Assembly: GCA_022829145.1 (NCBI GenBank)
Contig: CM040747.1
Coordinates: 39,448,052-39,512,051, forward strand
Source of the DNA: Albula goreensis
Taxonomy: Eukaryota > Chordata > Actinopteri > Albuliformes > Albulidae
Length of the DNA: 64,000 nt
Reading direction: 5' to 3'
Under the pieces are notes generated by a model that saw only the letters and a program-made list of their open reading frames with translations, did no database searches and had not been told where the DNA came from. Position 1 is the stretch's first letter. Every line of letters starts with the position of its first letter. The translations under genes were made by a program, and so were the position numbers. This document shows positions 1-13,400 of this stretch, piece by piece.

Positions 1-1147
1 GGTACTGAAATGTGTGTGATGTTGAGAGGCTGAGGGTACTGAAATGTGTGTGATGTTGGGAGGCTGAGGGTACTGAAATGTGTGTGATGTTGGGAGGCTG
101 AGGGTACTGAAATGTGTGTGATGTTGAGAGGCTGAGGGTACTGAAATGTGTGTGATGTTGAGAGGCTGAGGGTACTGAAATGTGTGTGATGTTATGAATC
201 TGAGGGTACTGAAATGTGTGTGATGTTGGGAGACTGAGGGTACTGAAATGTGTGTGATATTGAAAGGATGAAGGTACTGAAATGTGTGTGATGTTGAAAG
301 GCTGAAGGTACTGAAATGTGTGTGATGTTGAGAGGCTGAGGGTACTGAAATGTGTGTGATGTTGGGAGACTGAGGGTACTGAAATGTGTGTGATGTTGGG
401 ACACTGAGGGTACTGAAATGTGTGTGATGTTGAAAGGATGAAGGTACTGAAATGTGTGTGATGTTGAAAGGATGAAGGTACTGAAATGTGTGTGATGTTG
501 GGAGACTGAGGGTACTGAAATGTGTGTGATGTTGGGAACTGAGGGTACTGAAATGTGTGTGATGTTGAGAGGCTGAGGGTACTGAAATGTGTGTGATGTT
601 GAGAGGCTGAGGGTACTGAAATGTGTGTGATGTTGAAAGGCTGAAGGTACTGAAATGTGTGTGATGTTGAAAGGCTGAAGGTACTGAAATGTGTGTGATG
701 TTGAGAGGCTGAAGGTACTGAAATGTGTGATGTTGAGAGGCTGAGGGTACTGAAATGTGTGTGATGTTGGGAGGCTGAGGGTACTGAAATGTGTGTGATG
801 TTGAGAGGCTGAGGGTACTGAAATGTGTGATGTTGAGAGGCTGAGGGTACTGAAATGTGTGTGATGTTGAGAGGCTGAGGGTACTGAAATGTGTGTGATG
901 TTGGGAGGCTGAGGGTACTGAAATGTGTGTGATGTTGAGAGGCTGAGGGTACTGAAATGTGTGTGATGTTGAGAGGCTGAGGGTACTGAAATGTGTGTGA
1001 TGTTGAGAGGCTGAGGGTACTGAAATGTGTGTGATGTTGAGAGGCTGAGGGTACTGAAATGTGTGTGATGTTGAGAGGCTGAGGGTACTGAAATGTGTGT
1101 GATGTTGAGAGGCTGAGGGTACTGAAATGTGTGTGATGTTGAGAGGA
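1..1147. repeat. 34-bp satellite/minisatellite array
   Basis: About 34 head-to-tail copies of a 34-bp unit beginning GGTACTGAAATGTGTGTGAT. The array starts before the window and stops abruptly near 1147. Variants are mostly A/G changes in the GAGAGGCTGAG half, with occasional 1-2 bp losses of a TG step (near 725 and 825) or a single base (near 535). The minus strand is open over 328 codons only because three units make 102 bp without a stop; it reads as a 34-residue periodic, low-complexity peptide and is not a gene. Confidence 0.95.
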
Positions 1148-1960
1148 CTTTCAAAATCTTTACCTTTGTAAGCATCATCTGACAAACTGGAGGGGAAACA
1201 GGAAGTCCACATTCCTGTTACCATGGTTACTGTATAACTGTGTTGTAGCACTTCAGGGGAGATCCACTGGACATGAGAAAAGACAAATGCAGGTTTGAGA
1301 TAAGATGAAGCTGAATGGTCTGATGTATGAATCAGTTGTAATGATGAAAAAGACTGACGCAGCACCCCTGGTGGAGTTTAATTGCATACTATGAGTGGTT
1401 AGAAATGTAACTAACAGGGAGTTTGTTGTTTTTTAGCAATGAAGGCTTTCCTGACCTGTCTGAGGAAAGATCTAGAATAACCCTTTGGTTATAAGGAGGA
1501 GTTAAAGAGGGTCCTGGAGGCCTCTTCAAAGTGAGCATCTTATGTACAGTTCCTGGTTAACCTGAGTTTACTACGTCTGTGTCCTTAAAATAAACCTTGG
1601 AGTCTCCTGTGAGTGTTTGGGGAAATGAGGGTCCTTTGTAAGTGGTCATGTCAGAAAATGTATGTGTTGATTGTGTGTGCTGTATTTAATTGTAATGGAT
1701 CTGGGGTGTGTGTTGAGGATCTGCATGAAGTGTTTGAAGTTAGGGGTAAGGTTCAAGGCAGGGTTACAGTCAGGGAGGTTACTGCCTTCAAAGGGCAGTA
1801 AATAAACATTTAATGGCTTCTGCAGTCAGTCACCTTTAGAAAGTAGAAATTCTAAATATTTATATATGTCCAAATATGTCCATTGCACTGTGATTCATCT
1901 GTCTATGCTGTATAAAAACATTTCAGTAGAATGAATTTTCAGACAACATTGAATGCATTT

Positions 1961-2195
1961 GGAGTCCAAGGGGGCAGCATCATTCCTCACAATTTGGTGA
2001 GGTGAACCCCACCAGACCACTAGAAGAGAAGGAGAAATACAGGAGAAAGTAGAAATGAAGGCAGAGATTTGATCTTGGGCTTGGAGTCCAAGGGGGCAGC
2101 GTCATGCCTCACAATTGGGTGAGGTGAACCCCACCAGACCACGAGAAGAGAAGGAGAAATACAGGAGGAAGTAGACATGAAGGCGGAGAGGGTGG
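1961..2195. repeat. 122-bp tandem duplication
   Basis: Two head-to-tail copies start at 1961 and 2083, each beginning GGAGTCCAAGGGGGCAGC. They include the shared block GAGGTGAACCCCACCAGACC and differ by scattered substitutions. The second copy fades near 2190. No function is recognisable. Confidence 0.85.
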
Positions 2196-3252
2196 TGGGG
2201 ATGTAGCGAGCGTGATGAGAGAGGAGGTACGTGGCAATTTAATACCTGCATAGAAAACAAGATTACACAAGAGGTATTTGAGTGAGGGGTTGTCCGAAAA
2301 TACTTGTCCGAAAAGCCTGTTAATGCTACACCTCAATACCAGTGAACTACTGTTATTTCCATGAAAATCTGTTTAGCCTCACGCAGCAACCCTCTCCTGC
2401 TGACTCAGGAGGAGGGGCCATAACCATGTGACTCCTCTGATTCACGTGAGGACACGCCCTCCCTTCTTTCCACATTCATGCATTTTGAATAGGTGCAAAT
2501 GCATAACATGAGGGGATATGAAGTGTTTGTTTTAGTTTTACATTTTCCCCCACCACTTAATTTTTATATTTATTCATGTGGTTACATATAAATTTAATCT
2601 ACCATTATTTATTTGACTGGTCCTATTCTAAACATTGCTTTATATTGGGTGAGGTTATATATGTTATATCTATGGGAAAATGATAACCTACTTGGGTAAG
2701 CCAATGCCGTGTAGAGAATAAGGTGTGGCATGTAAGCACTTGCCTTAAGACAGTGAGATCAAAGTGAAAGCTTTGGAGACTGCAGAGATAGTGAGTCTAT
2801 GTTATTGCAATGGCTTCATGAGTTTTATCTAAAGCAACCTAAACATTTTTGGAAACTGGTACACATTTGCTAAAATATGGCATGCTCTCTGGCTTTGATA
2901 AGAGACCACCACGTATTTGAGACCAGTGTTAACAGGATGTTTTACTGTATTTAGTAATCGCCAAGCATATTTTGAAAGTGTTTGTCACAAGCAGATTCTT
3001 CCACATGGCAGTCATATAACAATAAGTGATGCAGTAGTTCTGAATGCTTGTCTAATTAGAACTGGAATAAAAGACAAAAGGCTGTATCTACCTAAAGGCT
3101 TTATATGGTTTTTGTGAGAAGAGTCTGTGTTCATGTACAATCAGTCACCTTCCCAGGGAAGGGTGACTGTTTGTTTTGGCTCCAGTGAGCAAATGCACAT
3201 ATTTACAGTGTAAAAGTGAGTTAGCTAGGCAGCAAATTCATTATAACACATT

Positions 3253-3310
3253 ACAGTCATTCAGCAGATGCTCTTATCCAGAGTGACTTACAGTGTGGGA
3301 GATCATAAGT
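3253..3310. repeat. Short teleost dispersed-repeat motif
   Basis: The stretch CATTCAGCAGATGCTCTTAT, continuing CCAGAGTGACTTACA, matches a motif I recognise as recurring in many fish interspersed repeats. Only this core is visible, so the parent family is not assigned. Confidence 0.4.
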
Positions 3311-4352
3311 GTATTCACCAGATTAATATGAGCAATAGGCCAGACCTGACTCACCCCATTCCCAGACCAGTGAGTATATACTGTATGTAACATCACTAAA
3401 GCACTAATGCAGGTTAACTATAAAACAAATCCTGAGTACAACCAACACGTTCATAATCAGCCTTAATGAGAAAATCATGACCATCATTATCATAAACCAT
3501 AAAATAGCATAACCTAAGTGTGTACACAGATGTAGTCTGAAGAGGGGAGTCTTCAGTCTGTGTCAGAACATGGCCAATGATTCTGCTGTCCTGATCACAG
3601 TGGGGGGTTCATTCCACCACTGGGGGGCAGTGCAGACAGGCATCATGACTGGGAGGTGTGACTGTGCAGGGAGGGGGCAGTTAGTCATGGTGTGGTAGCA
3701 GAACAGGGAGATCTGATGGGGTGTAGGGTTTGAAGATTGACAGGAGGTACGGTGGAGCAGTTCCATTCACTGCCCTGTAGGCGAGCACCAAGGTTTTACA
3801 CTTCTAGAGGTAGCCAGTGAAGTGAGATGAGGAGGGGGTGTGACATGGTGATACAGATATACCCAGTTACCCTGTGATTATGATTATCAGTGTTGGGTCC
3901 AATAACACAGAGGGCTTAACTCTATTATGACCAGAGTCTAGAGGTGTTAAAGTACCTAATGATAAAACCCCACAGTAAATGCACCTGTATCTCTCAGCTA
4001 CCACCCTCTCACCCTCTGCCATTCTGACTGTAGTGCCCTTTATCATGTAATAATGTGCATGATATATTATACATTATATATTCTATAATACAGAAATAAT
4101 ACACTATGTATGTGTGTGTTTGGTGTGTTTGTGTTTATTCAGAGTTACTATATAGTTACTACATGTTACTATATTGCACATTTGTCTGTGTGTTTTAATT
4201 CAGTATAACTGTGGTGTACAGGATGTTTTTGTGTTTATCTCTGTTTATTCAGTATGTTGTTATTTTGTGTGGTTACAGGTCTGTTGATCTGGGTCAGAAC
4301 CCTCTCATGGTCCAACCTGTACTGATATATTCCAGACTCCTTGGTTTCTAAA

Positions 4353-4411
4353 ATGAGTGTCTCTAAGGACCCAGAGACCAGCACTGGAACCTCCAGCCCT
4401 GACAGCAAGAG
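4353..4411 (+). CDS. NLR exon 1 (start exon)
   Basis: Encodes [19 protein letters not shown] and ends in AG before GTATAA, so it exits in phase 2 and every following 111-bp exon completes an Arg codon. A short Ser/Thr-rich start exon of this kind is typical of fish NLRC3-like genes. The ATG was chosen because it begins the frame that splices in phase to all later exons. The donor GTATAA is acceptable but not optimal. Confidence 0.7.
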
Positions 4412-7400
4412 GTATAAATTCTTTAATCAGATATATAATTATATAAATCGATTAATCAGGAATAAAACATTGAATTTTATATATATTATATCTGCAGTGC
4501 ATAATAGGTAGGCATATACTGTATGTCACCCATTCTTAAGAATTGGGACAAGCCATATCCAACCAGAAAAGCTTAAAATTATTGCTTAAAAAGAGAAATT
4601 GAATCCAATTTTGTGGTAAAATTGCATTTGTGTTTTATAAACACAGAATAGATCTTTTACTGTTATTTAATTGTTTAACCTCTAAACCAGGGGGTTGTCA
4701 GAAAGTATGTATGTCAGAGACAATATTTCACAATCAGGAATTAAAATTTGTATTAAAAGCCTTTAAAAAACTGAGTTTTATCAATTGATAACAAAAATTA
4801 TTCTGAATACTTTGGTTTAAAATGAATAAAAACAATAAATAAATTATCTCAATCAGTGCTTTATCATCCACAAATACTGTACACAAGGACAGATGACATA
4901 CTTTTCTTGAAATCTTCACTGTGGAAACTAGTTTTTGGCAGATAGTTAGATTTGAAATATGTCCTGTCAGTATTTGGTGTTAACTAAAACCTTAACTAAT
5001 GTTCATAATTTTGAAATTTTCAATAGTAAATCTGCACGAGTGAATGTAAAAAAGCTGTCCCCCTGTGTGCTGTGAGTTAAAGCTGCAGTAAGAGGATGAG
5101 GTTAAGTGAAAGCTCTGTCACCATGTGCTGTGAGTGAGAGCTGCAGTAAGAGGATGAGGTTAACTGGAAGCTCTGTCTCCATGTGCTGTGAGTTAGAGCT
5201 GCAGTAAGAGGATGAGGTTAACTGGAAGCTCTGTCTCCATGTGCTGTGAGTTAGAGCTGCAGTAAGAGGATGAGGTTAACTGGAAGCTCTGTCTCCATGT
5301 GCTGTGAGTTAGAGCTGCAGTAAGAGAATGAGGTTAACTGGAAGCTCTGTCTCCATGTGCTGTGAGTTAGAGCTGCAGTAAGAGGATGAGGTTAACTGGA
5401 AGCTCTGTCTCCATGTGCTGTGAGTTAGAGCTGCAGTAAGAGGATGAGGTTAACTGGAAGCTCTGTCTCCATGTGCTGTGAGTTAGAGCTGCAGAAAGAG
5501 GATGAGGTTAACTGGAAGCTCTGTCTCCATGTGATCCAGTCAATGGTCCAGTGAGAAAAAGAACCCAGAGCTATCAGTAAGAAGGATGTGGGTTACTCTC
5601 TCCAACTTCAGAGAGGAGTTCAAAGCTGCAGTAAGTGAAAGAGGATGATTATTTTAACTGGGGCTCTTGGTAGAAGCTCTGTCTCCATGTGCTGTGAGTT
5701 AGAGCTGCCGTAGCAGGATGAGGTTAACTGCAAGCTCTGTCTCCACATGCTGTGAGTTAGAGCTGAAGTGAGAGGATGAGGTTAACTGGAAGCTCTGTCT
5801 CCATGTAAATCTGTGAGTTAGAGCTGCAGTTAAGAGGATGAGGTTAACTGGAAGCTCTGTCTCCATGTTCTGTGAGTTAGAGCTGAAGTGAGAGGATGAG
5901 GTTAACTGGAAGCTCTGTCTCCATGTGCTGTGAGTTAGAGCTGCAGTAAGAGGATGAGGTTAACTGGAAGCTCTGTCTCCATGTGCTGTGAGTTAGAGCT
6001 GCAGTAAGAGGATGAGGTTAACTGGAAGCTCTGTCTCCATGTGCTGTGAGTTAGAGCTGCAGTAAGAGGATGAGGTTAACTGGAAGCTCTGTCTCCATGT
6101 GCTGTGAGTTAGAGCTGCAGTAAGAGGATGAGGTTAACTGGAAGCTCTGTCTCCATGTGCTGTGAGTTAGAGCTGCAGAATGAGGATGAGGTTAACTGGA
6201 AGCTCTGTCTCCATGTGCTGTGAGTTAGAGCTGCAGTAAGAGGATGAGGTTAACTGGAAGCTCTGTCTCCATGTGCTGTGAGTTAGAGCTGCAGTAAGAG
6301 GATGAGGTTAACTGGAAGCTCTGTCTCCATGTTTTTGATCACAGGGTCCAGATGGAGAGAACATGGTCACGTGTACCCAGCAGTCTATCAGTGAAGAGTG
6401 ACGGGTCGATGGGTTACCCTCTCAACTTCAGAGAGGAATCCACAGCTGATCCAAGGTAAATAAACAGGATATTATTTACGCTACTGTTTCATTGTACCTC
6501 ACTCTCACTGGACACAGTCTGGTGTAGGTGGGGCAGGGGCACAGCTGGGGGTTTGAAGGCTGCACTGGGCCTGGCAGGGGGTCCAAAGTTCAAGCCTTAA
6601 AAAAAGTCTTAGTTTTACTGCATGACAAAAATTCATTGAATATGGTCATTGTTCTAAATTGTGCACATATTGAAAGATTGAAAACTTTTTTAGACTGTTG
6701 ATCATGTGCACCATTCTTCCTCAAATGGTTTGAACTGAAACAAGTTGTGAACACATTTGAATTTTGCTAACATAAAATAAAAGTTTGCAATTTTGAAGCT
6801 TCACCAATTCCAGTTGACATCAAAATCAGATTTTTACTTTAAGCAATAATGCATTTCAAGGTCAAAGAGGAACTGTTGCTAAATAAATAGGGCATCCAGG
6901 CAGGGTTAAATACTGGCCACTGTTGCTTAGACAGAATGTGGCTTCTGAAACAGCAAAATTATGATAAGAAAGTGCTCAGCTTTCCATATCAAAGCAGGAG
7001 TGACTTAAGAACTTGGCCGTTATATCAATGTGCGGCAAATTTATAATAAACCTGTAGGTTATTCCATTTTGAAGCTCTGTCTCCATGTGCTGTGAGTTAG
7101 AGCTGCAGTGAGATGATGAGGTTAACTGGAAGCTCTGTCTCCATGTGCTGTGAGTTAGAGCTGCAGTAAGAGGATGAGGTTAAGTGGAAGCTCTGTCTCC
7201 ACGTGCATTGAGTTAGTGCTGCAATAAGAGGATGAAGTTAATTGGAAGCTCTGTCTTCATGCCTGTGAGTTAGAGCTGCAGAAAGAGGATGCGGTTAACC
7301 GGAAGCTCTGTCTTCATGTGCTCTGAGTTAGAGCTGCAGTAAGAGGATGAGGTTAATTGGAAGCTCTGTCTCCATGTGCTGTGAGTTAGAGCTGCAATGA

Positions 7401-10400
7401 GATGATGAGGTTCACTCGAAGCTCTGTCTCCATGTGCTGTGAGTTAGAGCTGCAGTAAGAGGGTGAGGTTAACTGGAAGCTCTGTCTTCATGTGCTCTGA
7501 GTTACATCTGCATTCAGAGGATGAGGTTAACTGGAAGCTCTGTCTTTATGTCCTCTGAGTTAGAGCTGCAGTAAGAGGATGAGGTTAACTGGAAGCTCTG
7601 TCTTCATGTGCTCTGAGTTAGAGCTGCATGTGCTTAGTTAGAGCTGCAGAAAGAGGATGAGGTTAACTGGAAAGCTCTGTCTCCATGTGCTGTGAGTTAG
7701 AGCTGCAGTAAGAGGATGAGGTTAACTGGAAGCTCTGTCTCCATATGCTGAGAGTCAGAGCTGCAGTTAGAGGATGAGGTTAACGTGAAACTGTGTCTCC
7801 ATGTTTTTTTCACAGGGTCCAGGTGGGGAACATGGTCACATGTACCCAGCAGTCTATCAGTGAAGAGTGATGGGTCAATGGGTTACCCTCTCAACTTCAG
7901 AGGGAATCCAGAGCTGATCCAAGGTAAGTAAACAGGATATTATTTGCACTACTGTTTCATTGTACCTCACTCTCACTGGACACAGTCTGGTGTAGTTGGG
8001 GCAGGGGCACAGCTGGGGGGTTGAAAGCTGCACTGGGCCTGGCAGGGGGTCCAAAGATCAAGCCTTAAAAAAAAGTCTTAGTTTTACTGCATGACAAAAT
8101 TCATTGAATATGGTAATGAATTCTAAATTGTGCACATATTGAAAGATTGAAAACTTTGTTAGACTGTTGATCATGTGCACCATTCTTCCTTAAATGGTTT
8201 GAACTGAAACAAGTTGTGAACACATTTGAATTTTGCTAACATAAAATAAAAGTTTGCAATTTTGAAGCTTCACCAATTCCAGTTGACATCAAAATCAGAT
8301 TTTTACTTTAAGCAATAATGCATTTCAAGGTCAAAAGAGGAAGTAAATAAATGATCCAGGCAGGGATAAATACTGGCCACTGTTGCTTAGACAGAATGTG
8401 GCTTCACAAGAGAAGCGCAAAATTATGATAGAAAGTGCTCACTTTCCATATCAAAGCAGGAGTGACTTAAGAACTTGGCCGTTATATCAATGAAACGGCA
8501 AATTTATAATAAACCTGTAAGTTATTCCATTTTGAATCCCTCTCTCCATGTGCTGTGAGTTAGAGCTGCAGTAAGATGATGAGGTTAACTGGAAGCTCTG
8601 TCTCCATGTGCTGTGAGTTAGAGCTGCAGTAAGAGGATGAGGTTAACTGGAAGCTCTGTCTCCATGTGCATTGAGTTAGAGCTGCAGTAAGAGGATGAGG
8701 TTAACTGGAAGCTCTGTCTCCATGTGCTGTGAGTTAGAGCTGCAGAAAGAGGATGAGGTTAACTGGAAGCTCTGTCTCCATGTGCTGTGAGTTAGAGCTG
8801 CAGTAAGAGGATGAGGTTAACTGGAAGCTCTGTCTCCATGTGCTGTGAGTTAGAGCTGCAGTGAGATGATGAGGTTAACTGGAAGCTCTGTCTCCATGTG
8901 CTGTGAGTTAGAGCTGCAGTAAGAGGGTGAGAGGTTAACTGGAAGCTCTGTCTCCATGTGCTCTGAGTTACATCTGCATTCCGAGGATGAGGTTAACTGG
9001 AAGCTCTGTCTTTATGTCCTCTGAGTTAGAGCTGCAGTAAGAGGATGAGTTTAACTGGTAGCTCTGTCTCAATGTGCTGTGAGTTAGAGCTGCAGAAGAG
9101 GATGAGGTTAACTGGAAGCTCTGTCCCATGTGCTCTGAGTTAGAGCTGCAGTAAGAGGATGAGGTTAACTGGAAGCTCTGTCTCCATGTGCTGTGAGTTA
9201 GAGCTGCAGTGAGAGGATGAGGTTAACTGGAAGCTCTGTCTCCATGTTTTGATCACAGGGTCCAGATGGAGAGAACATGGTCGCGTGTACCCAGCAGTCT
9301 ATCAGTGAAGAGTGACGGGTCGATGGGTTACCCTCTCAACTTCAGAGAGGAATCCAGCTGATCCAAGGTAAGTAAACAAGATATTATTTACGCTACTGTT
9401 TCATTGCACCTCACTCTCACTGGACACAGTCTGTGTAGGTGGGGCAGGGGACAGCTGGGGGGTTGAAGGCTGCACTGAAGGCTGCACTGGGCCTGGACAA
9501 ACATTCACTGAGTGGGTCCATATTGAAAGGCTTTGTTAGACAAGCCATTCAAAAAATGGTTTCTGAGTTTTACATTTGAATTAAACTAACATAAAATCAA
9601 GGTTTGCAATTTTGAAAAATTGACATCAAAATCAGATTTTTATGATAATGAATGAAGTAAATAAATGATCCAGACAGGGGTAAAAACTGGCCCCTGTTGC
9701 TGAGACAGAATGGGGCGTCACAAGGAAACAGCAAAATTATGATAAAAAGTGCTTGCTTTCCATATGAGGCAGGAATGACAAAAGAACTTGGCTGATATCA
9801 ATGAAACAGTAAATTTATAATAAACCTGTAAGTTGTTCCATTTTGAATCTCCATGTGCTGAGTTACAGCTGCAGTGAGAGGATGGGTGAACTGGAAGCTC
9901 TGTCTTCATGTGCAGTGAGTTAGAGCTGCAGTAAGAGGATGAGGTTAACTGGAAGCTCTGTCTCCATGTGCTTGAGTTAGAGATGCAGAAAGAGGATGAG
10001 GTTAACTGGAAGCTCTGTCTCCATGTGCTGTGAGTTAGACCTGCAGTAAGAGGATGAGGTTAACTGGAAGCTCTGTCTTCATGTGCTGTGAGGTAGAGCT
10101 GCAGTTAGGGGAATGAGGTTAATTGGAAGCTCTGTCTCCATCTTCTGTGAGTTAGAGCTGCAGTAAGAGGATGAGGTTAAGTGGAAGCTCTGTCACCATG
10201 TGCTGTGAGTTAGAGCTGCAGGAAGAGGATGAGGTTAACTGGAAGCTCTGTCTCCATGTGCTGTTAGTTAGAGCTGCAGTAAGAGGATGAGGTTAACTGG
10301 AAGCTCTGTCTCCATGTGCTGTGAGTTAGAGCTGCAGTAAGAGGATGAGGTTAACTGCAAGCTCTGTCTCCATGTGCTGTATGTTCGAGCAGCAGTAAGA

Positions 10401-13400
10401 GGATGAGGTTAACTGGAAGCTCTGTCTCCATGTGCTGTGAGTTAGAGCTGCAGAAAGAGGATGAGGTTAACTGGAAGCTCTCTCTCCATGTGCTGTGAGT
10501 TAGAGCTGCAGAAAGAGGATGAGGTTAACTGGAAGCTCTGTCTCCATGTGCTGTGAGTTAGAGCTGCAGTAAGAGGATGAGGTTAACTGGAAGCCCTGTC
10601 TCCATGTGCTGTGAGTTAGAGCTGCAGTAAGAGGATGAGGTTAACTGGAAGCTCTGTCTCCATGTGCTGTGAGTTAGAGCTGCAGTAAGAGGATGAGGTT
10701 AACTGGAAACTGTTTCTCCATGTGCTGTGAGTTAGAGTTGCAGTAAGAGGATGAGGTTAACTGAAGCTCTGTCTCCATGTGCTGTGAGTTAGAGCTGCAG
10801 TAAGGGTGATGAGGTTAACTGGAAGCTCTGTCTTTATGTACTCTGAGTTACAGCTGCAGTAAGAGGATGAGGTTAACTGGAAGCTCTGTCTCCATGTGCT
10901 GTGAGTTAGAGCTGCAGTAAGAGGATGAGGTTAACTGGAAGCTCTGTCTCCATGTGCTGTGAGTTAGAGCTGCAGTAAGAGGATGAGGTTAACTGGAAGC
11001 TCTGTTTCCATGTGCTGTGAGTTAGAGCTGCAGTAAGAGGATGAGGTTAACTGGAAGCTCTGTCTCCATGTGCTGTGAGTTAGAGCTGCAGTAAGAGGAT
11101 GAGGTTAACTGGAAGCTCTGTCTCCATGTGCTGTGAGTTAGAGCTGCAGTAAGAGGATGAGGTTAACTGGAAGCTCTGTTCCATGTGCTGTGAGTTAGAG
11201 CTGAAATAAGAGGATGAGGTTAACTGGAAGCTCTGTCTCCATGTGCTGTGAGTTAGAGCTGCAGTAAGAGGATGAGGTTAACTGGAAGCTCTGTCTCCAT
11301 CTGCTGTGAGTTAGAGCTGCAGTAAGAGGATGAGGTTAACTGGAAGCTCTGTCTTCATGTGCTGTGAGTTACAGCTGCAGTAAAGAGGATGAGGTTAACT
11401 GGAAGCTCTGTCTCCATGTGCTGTGAGTTAGAGCTGCAGTAAGAGGATGAGGTTAACTGGAAGCTCTGTCTCCATGTTCTGTGAGTTAGACCTGCAGTAA
11501 GAGGATGAGGTTAACTGGAAGCTCTGTCTTCATGTGCTGTGAGTTAGAGCTGCAGTAAGAGGATGAGGTTAACTGGAAACTCTTTCTCCATGTGCTGTGA
11601 GTTAGAGCTGCAGTAAGAGGATGAGGTTAAGTGTTAACTGGAAGCTCTGTCTCCATGTGCTGTTAGTTAGAAGCTGCAGTAAGAGGATGAGGTTAACTGG
11701 AAGCTCTGTCTCCATGTGCTGTGAAGTTAGAGCTGCCCAGTAAGGATGAGGTTAACTGCAAGCTCTGTCTCCATGTGCTGTATGTTGGCAACATTAAGAG
11801 GATGAGGTTAACTGGAAGCTCTGTCTCCATGTGCTGTGAGTTAGAGCTGCAGAAAGAGAGGATGAGGTTAACTGAAGCTCTCTCTCCATGTGCTGTGAGT
11901 TAGAGCTGCAGAAAGGATGAGAGGTTAACTGAAGCTCTGTCTCCATGATTTAGAGCTGCAGTAAGAGGATAAGGTTAACTGGAAGCCCCTGTCTCCATGC
12001 TGAGTTAGAGCTGCAGTAAGAGGATAGGGAGTTAACTGGAAACTCTGTCTCCCATGTGCTGTGATTGAAAGCTGCAGTAAGAGGATGAGGTTAACAAACT
12101 GTTTTTCATGTGCTGTGAGTTAGAGTTAGTAAGAGGATGAGAGTTAACTGGAAGCTCTGTCTCCATGTGCTGTGAGTTAGAGCTGCAGTAAGAGGGTGAT
12201 GATAACTGGAAGCTCTGTCTTTATGTACTCTGAGTTACATCTGCAGTCAGAGGATGAGGTTAACTGGAAGCTCTGTCTCCATGTGCTGTATGTTAGAGCA
12301 GCAGTGAGAGAATAGGTTTAACTGGAAGCTCTGTCTCCATGTGCTGTGAGTTAGAGCTGCAGTAAGAGGATGAGTTTAAGTGGAAGCTCTGTTTCCATGT
12401 GCTGTGAGTTAGAGCTGCAGTAAGAGGATGAGGTTAACTGGAAGCTCTGTCTCCATGTGCTGTGAGTTAGAGCTGCAGAAAGAGGATGAGGTTAACTGGA
12501 AGCTCTGTCTCCATGTGCTGTGAGTTAGAGCTGCTGCAAGAGGATGAGGTTAACTGGAAGCTCTGTTTCCATGTGCTGTGAGTTAGAGCTGAAATGAGAG
12601 GATGAGGTTAACTGGAAGCTCTGTCTCCATGTGCTGTGAGTTAGAGCTGCAGTAAGAGGGTGAGGATAAGTGGAAGCTCTGTCTCCATCTGCTGTGAGTT
12701 AGAGCTGCAGTAAGAGGATGAGGTTAACTGGAAGCTCTGTCTTCATGTGCTCTGAGTTACATCTGCAGTCAGAGGATGAGGTTAACTGGAAGCTCTGTCT
12801 CCATGTGCTGTGAGTTAGATCTGCAGTAAGAGGATGAGGTTAACTGGAAGCTCTGTCTCCATGTGCTGTGAGTTAGAGCTGCAGGAAGTGGATGAGGTTA
12901 ACTGGAAGCTCTGTCTCCATGTTTTGTTCAAAGGGTCCAGGTGGGGAGAGCAGGGTCGCCTGTACCCAGCAGTATATCAGTAAAGAGTGACAGGTCAATG
13001 GGTCACCCTATCAAGTTCAGAGGGGAATCCAGAGCTGATCCAAGGTAAGTAAACAGGATATTATTTGCACTACTGTTTCATTGTACCTCACTCTCATTGG
13101 ACACAGTCTTGTGTAGGTGGGGTAGGGGCACAGCTTGGGGGGTTGAAGGCTGCACTGGGCCTGGCAGGGGGTCCAAGGATCAAGCCGTAAAAAAGCTTAG
13201 TTTTACTGCATGACAAACATTCACTGAGTGTGTCATCAAGTTCTAAATTGTGCACATATTGAAAGATTGAAAACTTTGTTAGACTGTTGATCATGTGCAC
13301 CATTCTTCCACAAATGGTTTGAAGTGAAACAAGTTGTGAACATATTTGAATTAAACTAACATAAAATCAAGGTTTGCAATTTTGAAGCTTCACCAATTTC

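Larger units (their letters stand above)
1150..4352. other. Non-coding flank upstream of the NLR gene
   Basis: No convincing exon is seen. Apart from the 122-bp duplication and a short dispersed-repeat motif listed separately, it is AT-rich unique-looking DNA. It should contain the promoter and any 5' UTR exons of the NLR gene. A possible acceptor (TGTGGTTACAG) precedes the coding start by about 75 bp, which would put the ATG in a second exon. Short open frames of 60-75 codons here have no family resemblance. Confidence 0.5.

Noticed and set aside
192..1178. 328-codon minus-strand open frame
   Set aside because: Entirely within the 34-bp array; 102-bp periodicity keeps it open and the product is a 34-residue periodic peptide.
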